Source: Oscillospiraceae bacterium
GTDB taxonomy: Bacteria > Bacillota > Clostridia > Oscillospirales > Oscillospiraceae
Direction of reading: 5' to 3'
Length of the DNA stretch: 49,477 bases
Assembly: GCA_017479425.1 (NCBI GenBank)
Contig: JAFVCD010000041.1
Location: 1 to 49,477 of the forward strand
The notes below the pieces were generated by a model, which had not been told where the DNA came from, did no database searches, and worked only from the letters and a program-made list of their open reading frames with translations. This document shows positions 1 to 7,670 of the stretch, one piece after another (position 1 is the stretch's first letter; every line of letters begins with the position of its first letter). The position numbers were made by a program, and so were the translations under genes.

Positions 1-837
<837 letters not shown>

Positions 838-1545
838 TTAATATTCAAAGCCGCGTGCCGGGTCACTGAATTCCCTGAGGCGGGTTTCATAGACCGCGAA
901 CGCCTCCTTTTCAAAGGCGAGGGCCGGATTTTCAACTCCCATCTCACCTAAAAGCCACTTTGCAAAGGGCGGATTGAGAATAACGAGCGGCCCTAAGAGA
1001 TAAGTCAGGAGCATTCCTCCCCTTCTCAGTCCCTCAGCGCTCGTTTCCTTATTGAGAGCGGCGCCGCGAATGGTTTTGAATAGTCCTTCGCCTGTCTCAC
1101 CGTAGGAAAACGAGAACTGACTCTTGAAGCCGACTATCTTCATATCCTCAAATTCTCCGAGATAGAGAGAATTGAAGCGGTGCATCATATCGCGCTTGGC
1201 GTGGGTGCGGAAAGCTCCAAGCATCGGGAGCTTTTCGCCGCTGTCGGTTTCGATATACTCTCCGAACAGCTCGACGGCGTTTCCCGTCACAAGCACAAGC
1301 CCGCCGTTGTCAGCGCGCTTAAGAAGCTCCGGAAGCCACGGCTTCAGCGCGTCGCGCGCTATGAGCTGACCGCGCTCAGTTGTGCCTCCGAGGCAGACGA
1401 GGGCAACGTCATTGTCGATAAAATGCGGCTTTTCCGAAAGAGAGGTGCGTATAAGCTCAGCTCCGCAGGAGCGCGCGAGATACTCGGCGTTAGCGAGATC
1501 GCCGAAGAGGTTGCAGAGCTCCGGATAGAGAATTTCGATCTTCAT
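838..1545 (-). CDS. gatD: GatD-like class I glutamine amidotransferase subunit, catalytic Cys and His apparently lost
   Basis: Partner of MurT in amidating the D-Glu of lipid II. The 235-aa protein starts MKIEILYPELCNLFGD, typical of GatD/CobQ-type amidotransferases, and overlaps murT by 4 bases (ATGA) behind GAGGAGG, as expected for a two-subunit enzyme. Known GatD uses a Cys nucleophile in an ICGGYQ-type elbow and a His in TYLHGP. Here the elbow reads VTGNAVELFG, with Thr87 where Cys is expected, and the His motif reads TYLLGPL, with Leu184 for His. Both readings come straight from the codons. The fold is recognisable but glutaminase chemistry should not work as known, so it may be a structural subunit using free ammonia or do something else. 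The gene symbol rests on family and context. Confidence 0.85.
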   Translation of the reverse strand: MKIEILYPELCNLFGDLANAEYLARSCGAELIRTSLSEKPHFIDNDVALVCLGGTTERGQLIARDALKPWLPELLKRADNGGLVLVTGNAVELFGEYIETDSGEKLPMLGAFRTHAKRDMMHRFNSLYLGEFEDMKIVGFKSQFSFSYGETGEGLFKTIRGAALNKETSAEGLRRGGMLLTYLLGPLVILNPPFAKWLLGEMGVENPALAFEKEAFAVYETRLREFSDPARGFEY

Positions 1546-2915
1546 TTCGCCGCCTCCTCGCAGATTGCCTTTATCTTCGCCTTTACGCGCATAGCAAGCG
1601 GTACGGTGTCGGTACCGTAGAACAGATAGATGTCAGTTCCCGGCTTGTGCCAGAGCTTCTCGGTCGCGGTAAGCTCGTCCTTCTCGCAGTCGATCTTCCC
1701 CTCCGGCACTCCCGCAAGCAGAAGTCTGAGGCGGTAGTCGAGCGCGCGCGGTCCGGTGCATATAATGTGAGAGATATTCTCGCGGTTCAGAAGCTCAAAG
1801 TCGCAGTCATAGAGCCAGCAGGTGTTTTCGCTCCAGCCTCGCTCGTCGTTCAGATTGTTCATCATGAGCAGCAGCTCCTTTTCGCCCTCTCTCGACTGAA
1901 CGTAGTCGAAGGCGCGAGAACAGGCAAGCGCGTTTCTGTCCTTCGCCATCTGCATAATGATGCGGTTCTTGCCGGCGGTTTCCTCATTGTAGCGGCTCTT
2001 GACGATCTCGAGCTTTTCAACGCGCTTTTCGATCTCCTCGTGCTCAAAGCCGAGCTCACGCAGGACGGCAACAAGCGTAACTACGTTGTAGATGTTGAAC
2101 ACGCTGTCAGAGAGTAGCCTGTACGTTCCCTCTCCCCTTGCGTCCTTCACCTTTATGCGCATATTCTTAACGTCGACTTCAGTTCCGGCGTAATCGTAAT
2201 CGGGACTTTTGAATCCGCACTTCGGGCAGTATGCCTTGCCGATGTGGTGGTAGCGGAGGTAATCGTATTTGAGCTCAGTCGAGCACTCCGGGCAGATACG
2301 GATATCGCGGATGAGGTTATGACACTCCGTAACGTCTGTGTCCATGCGTTCGATACCGTAATAAGCGCGGGGATTCTGCGGCGCAACGCCGACGGAAATG
2401 AGATCGTCAGCGTTCAGGACAAGCTTAGTCTTGGATGGAAAGCTCTCAGAGAGAATACCCGCGATGAACTCCGGATGCGCGTTTCGCATGATGGAGTCGC
2501 GGAAGAGATTGGTTATTACTGTGTAATCAGGCTGAACAAAGGGATATATCTTCTTTGACGAGCGCTCGTCAACCTCGAGAACGGCGGTTTCATACCTCTC
2601 GCGGTTGAAAATCGATACGCCGTTTATTAGGCTCGTAGCAATTCCGGAGTTGATATTCGACCCGGCGCGGTTATTGAGAATGCGAGTACCGTCCATCTCG
2701 AGCGCGTCGCAGATGAGGTTATTGACTGTGGTCTTGCCGTTCGTGCCGGTGACGGTAATGATGCGCTTCGGTTTTGCGATATATCTGAGAAAGTCCGGGC
2801 AGATTTTAAGCGCAAGCTCACCCGGGAAATTCGTTCCGTTGTGCTTTGTAATTTTCAGCACCGGCTGAGAAAACTTCGCCAGCCACAGCGCTATGAAAAA
2901 TCTCAGCTTACTCAT
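1542..2915 (-). CDS. murT: MurT-type Mur ligase, lipid II isoglutaminyl synthase subunit
   Basis: ATP-dependent Mur-ligase subunit that activates the alpha-carboxyl of D-Glu in lipid II so that GatD-delivered ammonia gives D-isoglutamine. The 457-aa protein shows the Walker loop TGTNGKTT (residues 56-63) and a four-Cys zinc ribbon CPECSTEL...YCPKCGF (Cys208, 211, 230, 233), a hallmark of MurT. The WLYDCDFE stretch near the C-terminus matches the region holding the Asp that completes the GatD triad in the characterised enzyme. The ATG at 2915 follows AACGGAGGCAGT; a longer reading from 2939 lacks a ribosome binding site. It overlaps trmB upstream by 8 bases and gatD downstream by 4, so the three are translationally coupled. 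Confidence 0.93.
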   Translation of the reverse strand: MSKLRFFIALWLAKFSQPVLKITKHNGTNFPGELALKICPDFLRYIAKPKRIITVTGTNGKTTVNNLICDALEMDGTRILNNRAGSNINSGIATSLINGVSIFNRERYETAVLEVDERSSKKIYPFVQPDYTVITNLFRDSIMRNAHPEFIAGILSESFPSKTKLVLNADDLISVGVAPQNPRAYYGIERMDTDVTECHNLIRDIRICPECSTELKYDYLRYHHIGKAYCPKCGFKSPDYDYAGTEVDVKNMRIKVKDARGEGTYRLLSDSVFNIYNVVTLVAVLRELGFEHEEIEKRVEKLEIVKSRYNEETAGKNRIIMQMAKDRNALACSRAFDYVQSREGEKELLLMMNNLNDERGWSENTCWLYDCDFELLNRENISHIICTGPRALDYRLRLLLAGVPEGKIDCEKDELTATEKLWHKPGTDIYLFYGTDTVPLAMRVKAKIKAICEEAAK

Positions 2916-3558
2916 TACTGCCTCCGTTTTTGATCGCAACGAAGCGGTTTATCGGCACGCCCTCGGCGTGGAATTTCATCTCGTAGTCGGTCATTACGCC
3001 CGTCTCGCCGTTTGCGTGGAGGTCGGTCGTGACCTCGTATAGTCCCCAGCCGTTCTGTGAGAAGCTCTCAACGCTCCAGAGCCACAGCGGGCGGTTGTCG
3101 GATTTGAACCACAGCTCGTGACCGGGCTTCAGCACAACCTCGTAGAGCCTGAGAAATCCCGGCGCGGTCAGGCGGCGCTTTGCCTGGCGCGATTTCTTCC
3201 ACGGGTCGGGGAAATTTATATAGATGCGGTCGATCTCGTTCTCCTCGAAGATATTGAGGAGGTTTGCCGCGTCAAAGTCGATAAAACGTACGTTCGTGAG
3301 CCCCTCCGCCTTGCATCGCTCCATAGCGACTACCATCGCGTCCGGCACGCGCTCTACGGCAATAAAGAACACCTCCGGGTTTTCCTTCGCCATTCCTGCG
3401 GTAAAGCGGCCCTTGCCGCAGCCGAGCTCAAGGTGCAGCTCCTTATAGCCGGGGAAAGCCTCGCGCCAGCGGCCCTTCAACTCCTGCGGCTCCTTAACCA
3501 AAAGCTCCTCGCACGCCGCCATTCTCGGCACGAGGTTTGGCTTTTTTCTCATTCGCAT
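2908..3558 (-). CDS. trmB: tRNA (guanine-N7-)-methyltransferase
   Basis: Makes m7G46 in tRNA variable loops from S-adenosylmethionine. The 216-aa protein has the SAM-binding motif HLELGCGKGRF near residue 50 and the family signature INFPDPWKKSRQAKRRL, with a C-terminal TDYEMKF motif. The ATG at 3558 was chosen over an upstream in-frame one (3588) because it sits 8-14 bases after AGGAGAAGG. It is the first gene of a trmB-murT-gatD unit driven by a promoter at 3595-3623, back to back with the tRNA-Pro promoter. No functional link to peptidoglycan amidation is known; the coupling looks positional. Confidence 0.95.
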   Translation of the reverse strand: MRMRKKPNLVPRMAACEELLVKEPQELKGRWREAFPGYKELHLELGCGKGRFTAGMAKENPEVFFIAVERVPDAMVVAMERCKAEGLTNVRFIDFDAANLLNIFEENEIDRIYINFPDPWKKSRQAKRRLTAPGFLRLYEVVLKPGHELWFKSDNRPLWLWSVESFSQNGWGLYEVTTDLHANGETGVMTDYEMKFHAEGVPINRFVAIKNGGSNE

Positions 3559-3594
3559 ATTATTGTACCTTCTCCTTATGGATTTCAAACAGTT

Positions 3595-3623
3595 ATTTTA
3601 CCACTAAATACACCACAGGTCAA
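3595..3623 (-). promoter_or_regulatory. Promoter of trmB-murT-gatD
   Basis: Minus-strand TTGACC (3618-3623), 17-base spacer, TAAAAT (3595-3600), about 37 bases upstream of the trmB start codon. Divergent from the tRNA-Pro promoter; the two -35 boxes are only 8 bases apart. Confidence 0.7.
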
Positions 3624-3631
3624 AATAATTC

Positions 3632-3660
3632 TTGAAATCCGATAAAAAATATTGTATAAT
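3632..3660 (+). promoter_or_regulatory. Promoter of tRNA-Pro
   Basis: TTGAAA (3632-3637), 17-base spacer, TATAAT (3655-3660), ending 12 bases before the tRNA 5' end. Confidence 0.8.
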
Positions 3661-3672
3661 GCAGTTTGTTAT

Positions 3673-3748
3673 CCGGGTGTAGCGCAGTTGGTAGCGCGCG
3701 TGCTTTGGGAGCACGATGCCGCAGGTTCGAATCCTGTCACTCGGACCA
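3673..3748 (+). tRNA. tRNA-Pro(UGG), CCA encoded
   Basis: A 76-nt cloverleaf. The 7-bp acceptor stem CCGGGTG/CACTCGG contains one G:U pair, the D arm reads AGCGCAGTTGGTAGCGC, and the T arm contains GGTTCGAATCC. The anticodon stem CGTGC/GCACG encloses the loop TTTGGGA, giving anticodon TGG. Discriminator A and a chromosomally encoded CCA follow. Confidence 0.97.
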
Positions 3749-3753
3749 TAAAT

Positions 3754-3786
3754 AGCGAGGCTCTGTCAAATCGACAGAGCCTCGCT
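3754..3786 (+). terminator. Hairpin after tRNA-Pro
   Basis: Perfect 14-bp stem (3754-3767 with 3773-3786) and 5-base loop directly after the tRNA. No strong T-run follows on either strand, so it may act as an RNA 3'-end or bidirectional stop between tRNA-Pro and the pseudogene read from the other side. Confidence 0.6.
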
Positions 3787-3802
3787 TGCTACCATTATAA
3801 GC

Positions 3803-3954
3803 TTATTTCAGATGCTCTATAAGAGTCATCTGGAAGCCTGACGGCGATGCCAAAGTTGCCGCTCTTGCGGATTTAGTAGTGGCAGAGCTGTCCTCTCCAG
3901 CGAGGTTGACAAATCCGCGCTCCTTGAGAGCGGGTTGAAACCTGTGATTTTCAT
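3803..3954 (-). pseudogene. Remnant of a VOC/glyoxalase-family gene with internal deletion
   Basis: The minus strand starts MKITGFNPL behind a GAGAGGAAAG ribosome binding site. After a shift of frame it continues as LKERGFVNLAGEDSS...LASPSGFQMTLIEHLK and stops. The intact VOC gene at 16650-17027 starts MKITSFNPL and ends LAERGFKNV...VSPSGFAFDLCQHIKD, so the beginning and the last ~40 residues are preserved while roughly 70-75 central codons are missing, and the junction is out of frame. A short CTC/CTCT repeat at the junction fits a slippage deletion. Upstream start signals remain but the product would be a 42-residue nonsense-tailed peptide. Confidence 0.7.
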
Positions 3955-4104
3955 TTTGACTTTCCTCTCTAAATAAATTTTTGAATATCTGCAACGGCTC
4001 CATGCCGGATAATCCTTTATTGACACCTTTTTAGCATACCGGTGCATATATGCCAACGATAATCACCCGATACGCAAAAACAGCTAATATGCTTATGCAG
4101 CCGT

Positions 4105-4134
4105 TTGACAAAACGACGCTTACACTGTTATAAT
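4105..4134 (+). promoter_or_regulatory. Promoter of lipoprotein gene 4235
   Basis: TTGACA (4105-4110), 18-base spacer, TATAAT (4129-4134); predicted start near 4141 leaves a leader of about 94 nt before the start codon. Confidence 0.75.
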
Positions 4135-4234
4135 TCCCTTTAGTTATGGGTAGTATTCTCATAACTGCTCCCCTATCTGCCGCTGAAAAGGGCAGAAATT
4201 TTTTAGCTCTGTTCTGAAAGTTGAGAAAAGAAAA

Positions 4235-4894
4235 ATGAACAGCAAAAAGCTAATCATCATCTCTCTATCGCTGATATTGATCATCGCCGCGCTCGCCGGC
4301 TGCAACAAGCCTGCAGCAGACGAAAAGCCCGTCGACGAGGATAAGCCCGTTGAAGCTACAACGTCTCCGGATACCGTCGAGCCCGAGGCCGAGACCGGCA
4401 TGAAGGACGGCGAGCGTTATGAAGCGACAATTCTGCTCGAGGGCTCTGAGGAAAAGGTCGGCTATGAGCACGCAATCAGCAAAAACGTCGGCTTTGAGAT
4501 TGATTATGAGTACGATTCTCTCGCCCGCGAGAGCGAAAGCGACCACGAGCGCTTCATATCCGTCTTTGAAACCGACGACGACGCGTGGAACTACCTCGAC
4601 GTAACTTCAAGCACCGAGAGCGCCGACTCCGTTGCCGAGGCGCTCACAGCCTCCCTCTCAAACGATTTTGATTCTGTTGAGAAGCACCCCATTACTCTCG
4701 ACAAGAGCGGTGAATGCGTTTACATCACCGCTTACGGCGCAAAGGACGGCTCCGGCAGAATGCAGACGGTCTACGTCGTTCCCGCGACCGACGGCTGCCG
4801 TGTCGCCGAGGCGCACTACACCATAGAGAGCGCCGAGGGCTTTGGCGCTCGCTTCGGTAATATGATGAACACCTTCTCCCCCATCGCAGAATAA
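4235..4894 (+). CDS. Predicted lipoprotein of unknown function
   Basis: A 219-aa protein with a type II signal peptide: basic MNSKK, a hydrophobic stretch to residue 19, and the lipobox LAGC with lipidated Cys23. An acidic Pro/Glu-rich linker (about residues 25-55) follows. The rest is a compact domain of some 160 residues rich in Glu, Asp and Ser, with no motif I recognise; short extracytoplasmic domains of this kind often bind ligands, but nothing here proves it. It should be anchored to the outer face of the membrane. It stands alone between its own promoter and a strong terminator (4935-4972). The ribosome binding site (GAGAAAAG) is weak. Confidence 0.85.
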   Translation: MNSKKLIIISLSLILIIAALAGCNKPAADEKPVDEDKPVEATTSPDTVEPEAETGMKDGERYEATILLEGSEEKVGYEHAISKNVGFEIDYEYDSLARESESDHERFISVFETDDDAWNYLDVTSSTESADSVAEALTASLSNDFDSVEKHPITLDKSGECVYITAYGAKDGSGRMQTVYVVPATDGCRVAEAHYTIESAEGFGARFGNMMNTFSPIAE

Positions 4895-4934
4895 ACCAGC
4901 AGATTGAAAAGGCGTTGAAAAAAGCTCCAAACGT

Positions 4935-4972
4935 AAAGTGAGAAGTCGTAAAAAGCGGCTTCTCACTTTTTA
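4935..4972 (+). terminator. Rho-independent terminator after lipoprotein gene
   Basis: A 14-bp stem (4935-4948 with 4956-4969, one G:U pair), 7-base loop and a run of T at the 3' side. Confidence 0.85.
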
Positions 4973-5100
4973 CATAATAGAAATGACCGTCCACTTATGA
5001 TATACCCCTCTATTGGAGACGGTGAAACGCAAAACAGTCACTGTAGAGGGCGCATAAAAGATCGCCGCATTCGTGATCATAATTAAGCCAGAAGTGATGA

Positions 5101-5286
5101 TCGGATAACCGAAAAGCGCTGTTAGCTGCGTCTATTGTTTCTGCGATAATCGTTTTCAGTGGGTTTTTCAGCAAAAGGGATGCATTGTGGCTTATAATCG
5201 TAGCTATTTAGTTAGGTGTACCGGGGCTGATTTTTTTCGCATGCCTAGTAGAAAAAGCGTTGAATAAAAGCGGTGGGGATCTGTAA
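5101..5286 (+). pseudogene. Possible decayed small membrane-protein gene
   Basis: One frame reads as a plausible membrane protein: SDNRKALLAASIVSAIIVF and on through a second hydrophobic segment LGVPGLIFFACLVEKAL, interrupted by one in-frame TAG (5209-5211) and ending in TAA (5284-5286). There is no start codon or ribosome binding site; stops lie just upstream. Two hydrophobic helices separated by a charged SKRD turn are unlikely in random DNA but not impossible. I do not recognise the family. Confidence 0.3.
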
Positions 5287-5375
5287 AGAGCCCCCTTCAC
5301 GTCGCAAGCAGGCCCGCAGGCGTCATATTTGCGGCTTGTGTATGCAAATTTGTTCGATGCGGAGACTTTTTCGGC
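5287..5375 (-). repeat. Dispersed intergenic repeat, copy A
   Basis: Read on the minus strand this stretch matches 11656-11745 on the plus strand almost base for base. Shared blocks are AAAGTCTCCGCATCGAACA, AAATATGACGCCTGCGGGC and GCGACGTGAAGGGG, separated by short variable stretches. No coding capacity. It lies between the decayed membrane gene and the glutaminase promoter. Confidence 0.75.
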
Positions 5376-5427
5376 GCAAAGAAAGGATTATGTGCATTGC
5401 ACATAATCCCATTGACACTTTCTTTGC
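5376..5427. promoter_or_regulatory. Nested inverted repeats across the glutaminase -35 region
   Basis: Outer arms GCAAAGAAAG (5376-5385) and CTTTCTTTGC (5418-5427) enclose an inner perfect 11-bp inverted repeat (5385-5395 with 5399-5409, arm GGATTATGTGC, 3-base centre). The outer right arm starts one base inside the spacer after the -35 box. The arrangement could be a repressor/activator site, or a hairpin ending transcription that comes from the left. Confidence 0.55.
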
Positions 5428-5439
5428 ACAGAGTATAAT
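5412..5439 (+). promoter_or_regulatory. Strong promoter of glutaminase transcript
   Basis: Perfect TTGACA (5412-5417) and TATAAT (5434-5439) with a 16-base spacer. Start near 5446 would give a leader of about 150 nt before the glsA ATG at 5599. Confidence 0.85.
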
Positions 5440-5502
5440 ATAGCTGAGAAGGCATAAGGTTGAAACATTATGACAATATTTCCGATCAGACGGATTTTCT
5501 CA

Positions 5503-5559
5503 AACATTAAAATAGAGTTTACCGGTCAATTCAAAAAAGACTATAAGCTTGCTATTAAG
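5503..5559 (+). pseudogene. Fragment of a YafQ/RelE-type toxin gene in the glutaminase leader
   Basis: In the frame upstream of glsA the leader encodes IKIEFTGQFKKDYKLAIK. This matches the conserved start of YafQ-family type II toxins, which typically begin with an (I/L)-(K/E)-(F/Y)-(T/S)-x-QFKKD(Y/L)K pattern. Only about 19 codons remain; no toxin body or antitoxin gene is present. An ATG at 5470 is in frame with it and runs into glsA without a stop, so a fused product is formally possible, but glsA has its own ribosome binding site. Confidence 0.5.
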
Positions 5560-5598
5560 TCAGTCGGGAATAGAAGCAATGTTTTTTGGAGGAAAAGT

Positions 5599-6558
5599 AT
5601 GTACTTTACTTATGAACAGCCGGAATTTGACCTTAACGATCTCGATGAGATCAGGCGCGTAATAGCGGAGGCCTATGAAAACGGCAGGGAGCACACTTCG
5701 ACCGGAAAGGTCGCCGATTACATTCCGGAGCTAGCCAAGGCGAACGCGAGCGATTTCGGCATCTGCGTAAAGAATATGTCCGGTGAAAAGCTCTCCTTCG
5801 GAGAAACTGAGAAGCGCTTTTCGATACAGAGCATAAGCAAGGTGATAAATCTTGCGGCTTCGTTGAAATTTCTCGGCTTCCGCGAAACCTTTTCCCACGT
5901 CAAGATGGAGCCGTCGGGCGACGCGTTCAACTCTATTCTGAAGCTCGACCTTGCGAGTGACCTGCCTTTTAATCCCATGATAAACGCCGGAGCGATCCAG
6001 GTAATGAGTATGCTCTCGAATTTCATGGACTACGACGATCTGCTCAGCTTTTCCAGAGCCTTCTGCATGGACGATAAAATAATGCTCAACGAGGAGGTCT
6101 ATTGCTCAGAGCGTGATACCGGCGACAGAAACCGCGCCATCGCGTATCTTCTAAAGAGCAAGGGCGTTTTGCAGGGCGACCCCGACAAGACCCTCGACCT
6201 CTATTTCAAAATGTGCTCGCTGAACGTGAACGCTGAATCGCTCGCGAATATGGGTCTGCTCATCGCAAACGGCGGAACTAACCCCTTTACCGGCAAGCAC
6301 ATAATCCACCCGGGGTACATCCGTACCATCAGAAGCCTGATGTACACCTGCGGACTATACGATGAATCCGGAGAATACGGCGTGCTCGTCGGTATACCTT
6401 CAAAGAGCGGCGTCGGCGGCGGCATCGTGGCAAGCGTAAAGGAGCGCTGGGGCATCGGCACCTATGGCCCGGCGCTGAACGAAAAAGGAAACAGTGCGGG
6501 AGGCATCGCCGCCTTGCAGCATATGTCGCATCTTCTGCGGCTCAATGCCTTCTGCTGA
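5599..6558 (+). CDS. glsA: Glutaminase A
   Basis: Hydrolyses glutamine to glutamate and ammonia in the cytosol. The 319-aa protein belongs to the serine-dependent beta-lactamase-like glutaminases: SIQSISKV carries the Ser-x-x-Lys catalytic pair, followed by FNPMINAGAI, NGGTNPFTG and SKSGVGGG, all family blocks. The ATG at 5599 (MYFTYEQPEF) sits 7 bases after GGAGG and gives the usual ~310-residue length. An in-frame ATG at 5470 would add 43 residues derived from a toxin-gene remnant and is rejected. It is followed 23 bases later by the radical SAM gene, so co-transcription is likely. Confidence 0.95.
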   Translation: MYFTYEQPEFDLNDLDEIRRVIAEAYENGREHTSTGKVADYIPELAKANASDFGICVKNMSGEKLSFGETEKRFSIQSISKVINLAASLKFLGFRETFSHVKMEPSGDAFNSILKLDLASDLPFNPMINAGAIQVMSMLSNFMDYDDLLSFSRAFCMDDKIMLNEEVYCSERDTGDRNRAIAYLLKSKGVLQGDPDKTLDLYFKMCSLNVNAESLANMGLLIANGGTNPFTGKHIIHPGYIRTIRSLMYTCGLYDESGEYGVLVGIPSKSGVGGGIVASVKERWGIGTYGPALNEKGNSAGGIAALQHMSHLLRLNAFC

Positions 6559-6581
6559 ATAAACCCCGGGGAGGAAAAGAA

Positions 6582-7670
6582 ATGTTCGACATTCAGGATT
6601 ACATGACACGCGGCGTGGAGCGCGTTGTCGCAGACGCGCTGAAGGCTACTCTGACAAACCCGCGCGAGAGCGCATTCATGCTCACCTTCGCCGCCTCATC
6701 AGCCGCCGCTTCGAGAAAGCGCAGGATAGCTGAGGACAGAGGCGAGCACATACCGCCATTTCTTATTGCGAGCATAACGAGCCGGTGCAATCTCCACTGT
6801 GCGGGCTGCTACTCTCGCTGCAACAACGCGACAGTCGACTCAGAGCCTGTAAGCCAGCTCACAAGTGAGGAGTGGTTTCGCATTTTCGACGAGGCGGATG
6901 AGCTTGGAATAAGCTTCATTCTTCTCGCTGGCGGCGAGCCGATGATACGCCGTGATATAATCGAGGCAGCCGGCAAAAAATCCGGTATTCTCTTCCCCAT
7001 ATTCACTAACGGCACATATATGGATGCGCGCTACTTAGACCTATTCGATAAGCATCGTAATCTACTGCCCATAATGAGCATTGAGGGCGACAGAGAAAAG
7101 ACCGATTCTCGCCGCGGCGCCGGAATATACGACAAGCTCATTGAGAATATGGATAAGCTCCACTCCCGCGGTCTCATTTTCGGCGCCTCTGTAACTGTCA
7201 CGACGGAAAATTACAGAGAGGTTACGTCTCCTGAGTTTCTGAAGGAGCTCTCCGGCCGTGGCTGCAAGGCGGTCATCTACGTCGAGTTCGTACCGGTTAC
7301 TGATGAGAGTCAGGAGCTCGCGCCGGGCGACAGTGAGCGCGAATACCTCGCCCGTGAGATAGAGCGCCTGCGCGAGGAGGCGCCCGAAATGGTGTACATA
7401 TCCTTCCCCGGCGATGAAAAAAGCTCCGGCGGCTGCGTTGCGGCGGGTCGAGGCTTCTTCCACATAAACTCCCACGGCGGCGCTGAGCCCTGCCCCTTCT
7501 CGCCCTACTCCGACGTGAACGTGCGGAATACCTCTCTGCGCGAGGCTATGCACTCACCGCTCTTCACTGCCCTGCGCGACGGCAGCATTCTCCTCGATGA
7601 CCACGCCGGCGGCTGTGTCCTCTATGAAAAGCGCAGCGAGGTTGAGGCAATTCTATCAAAAAATAAATGA
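6582..7670 (+). CDS. Radical SAM protein with partial SPASM-like C-terminus
   Basis: A 362-aa radical S-adenosylmethionine enzyme. SITSRCNLHCAGCYSRCN holds the CxxxCxxC cluster motif (Cys69, 73, 76), and LAGGEPMIRRD is the GGE motif. The C-terminal part has further cysteines (GGCVAAGRGF, AEPCPFSPYSD, GGCVLYEK) in a shortened SPASM-like arrangement that may hold a second cluster. An N-terminal helical stretch of about 55 residues precedes the barrel. No peptide substrate gene is apparent nearby, so the reaction is unknown. The stop overlaps the dinB start (ATGA) and glsA lies 23 bases upstream, giving a glsA-rSAM-dinB transcript; the functional logic of that trio is unclear. Confidence 0.9.
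   Translation: MFDIQDYMTRGVERVVADALKATLTNPRESAFMLTFAASSAAASRKRRIAEDRGEHIPPFLIASITSRCNLHCAGCYSRCNNATVDSEPVSQLTSEEWFRIFDEADELGISFILLAGGEPMIRRDIIEAAGKKSGILFPIFTNGTYMDARYLDLFDKHRNLLPIMSIEGDREKTDSRRGAGIYDKLIENMDKLHSRGLIFGASVTVTTENYREVTSPEFLKELSGRGCKAVIYVEFVPVTDESQELAPGDSEREYLAREIERLREEAPEMVYISFPGDEKSSGGCVAAGRGFFHINSHGGAEPCPFSPYSDVNVRNTSLREAMHSPLFTALRDGSILLDDHAGGCVLYEKRSEVEAILSKNK

Noticed and set aside
5470-5598. Longer glutaminase start at ATG 5470
   Set aside because: Would add 43 residues matching a toxin fragment; a good GGAGG with correct spacing precedes ATG 5599, and the shorter protein has normal length.
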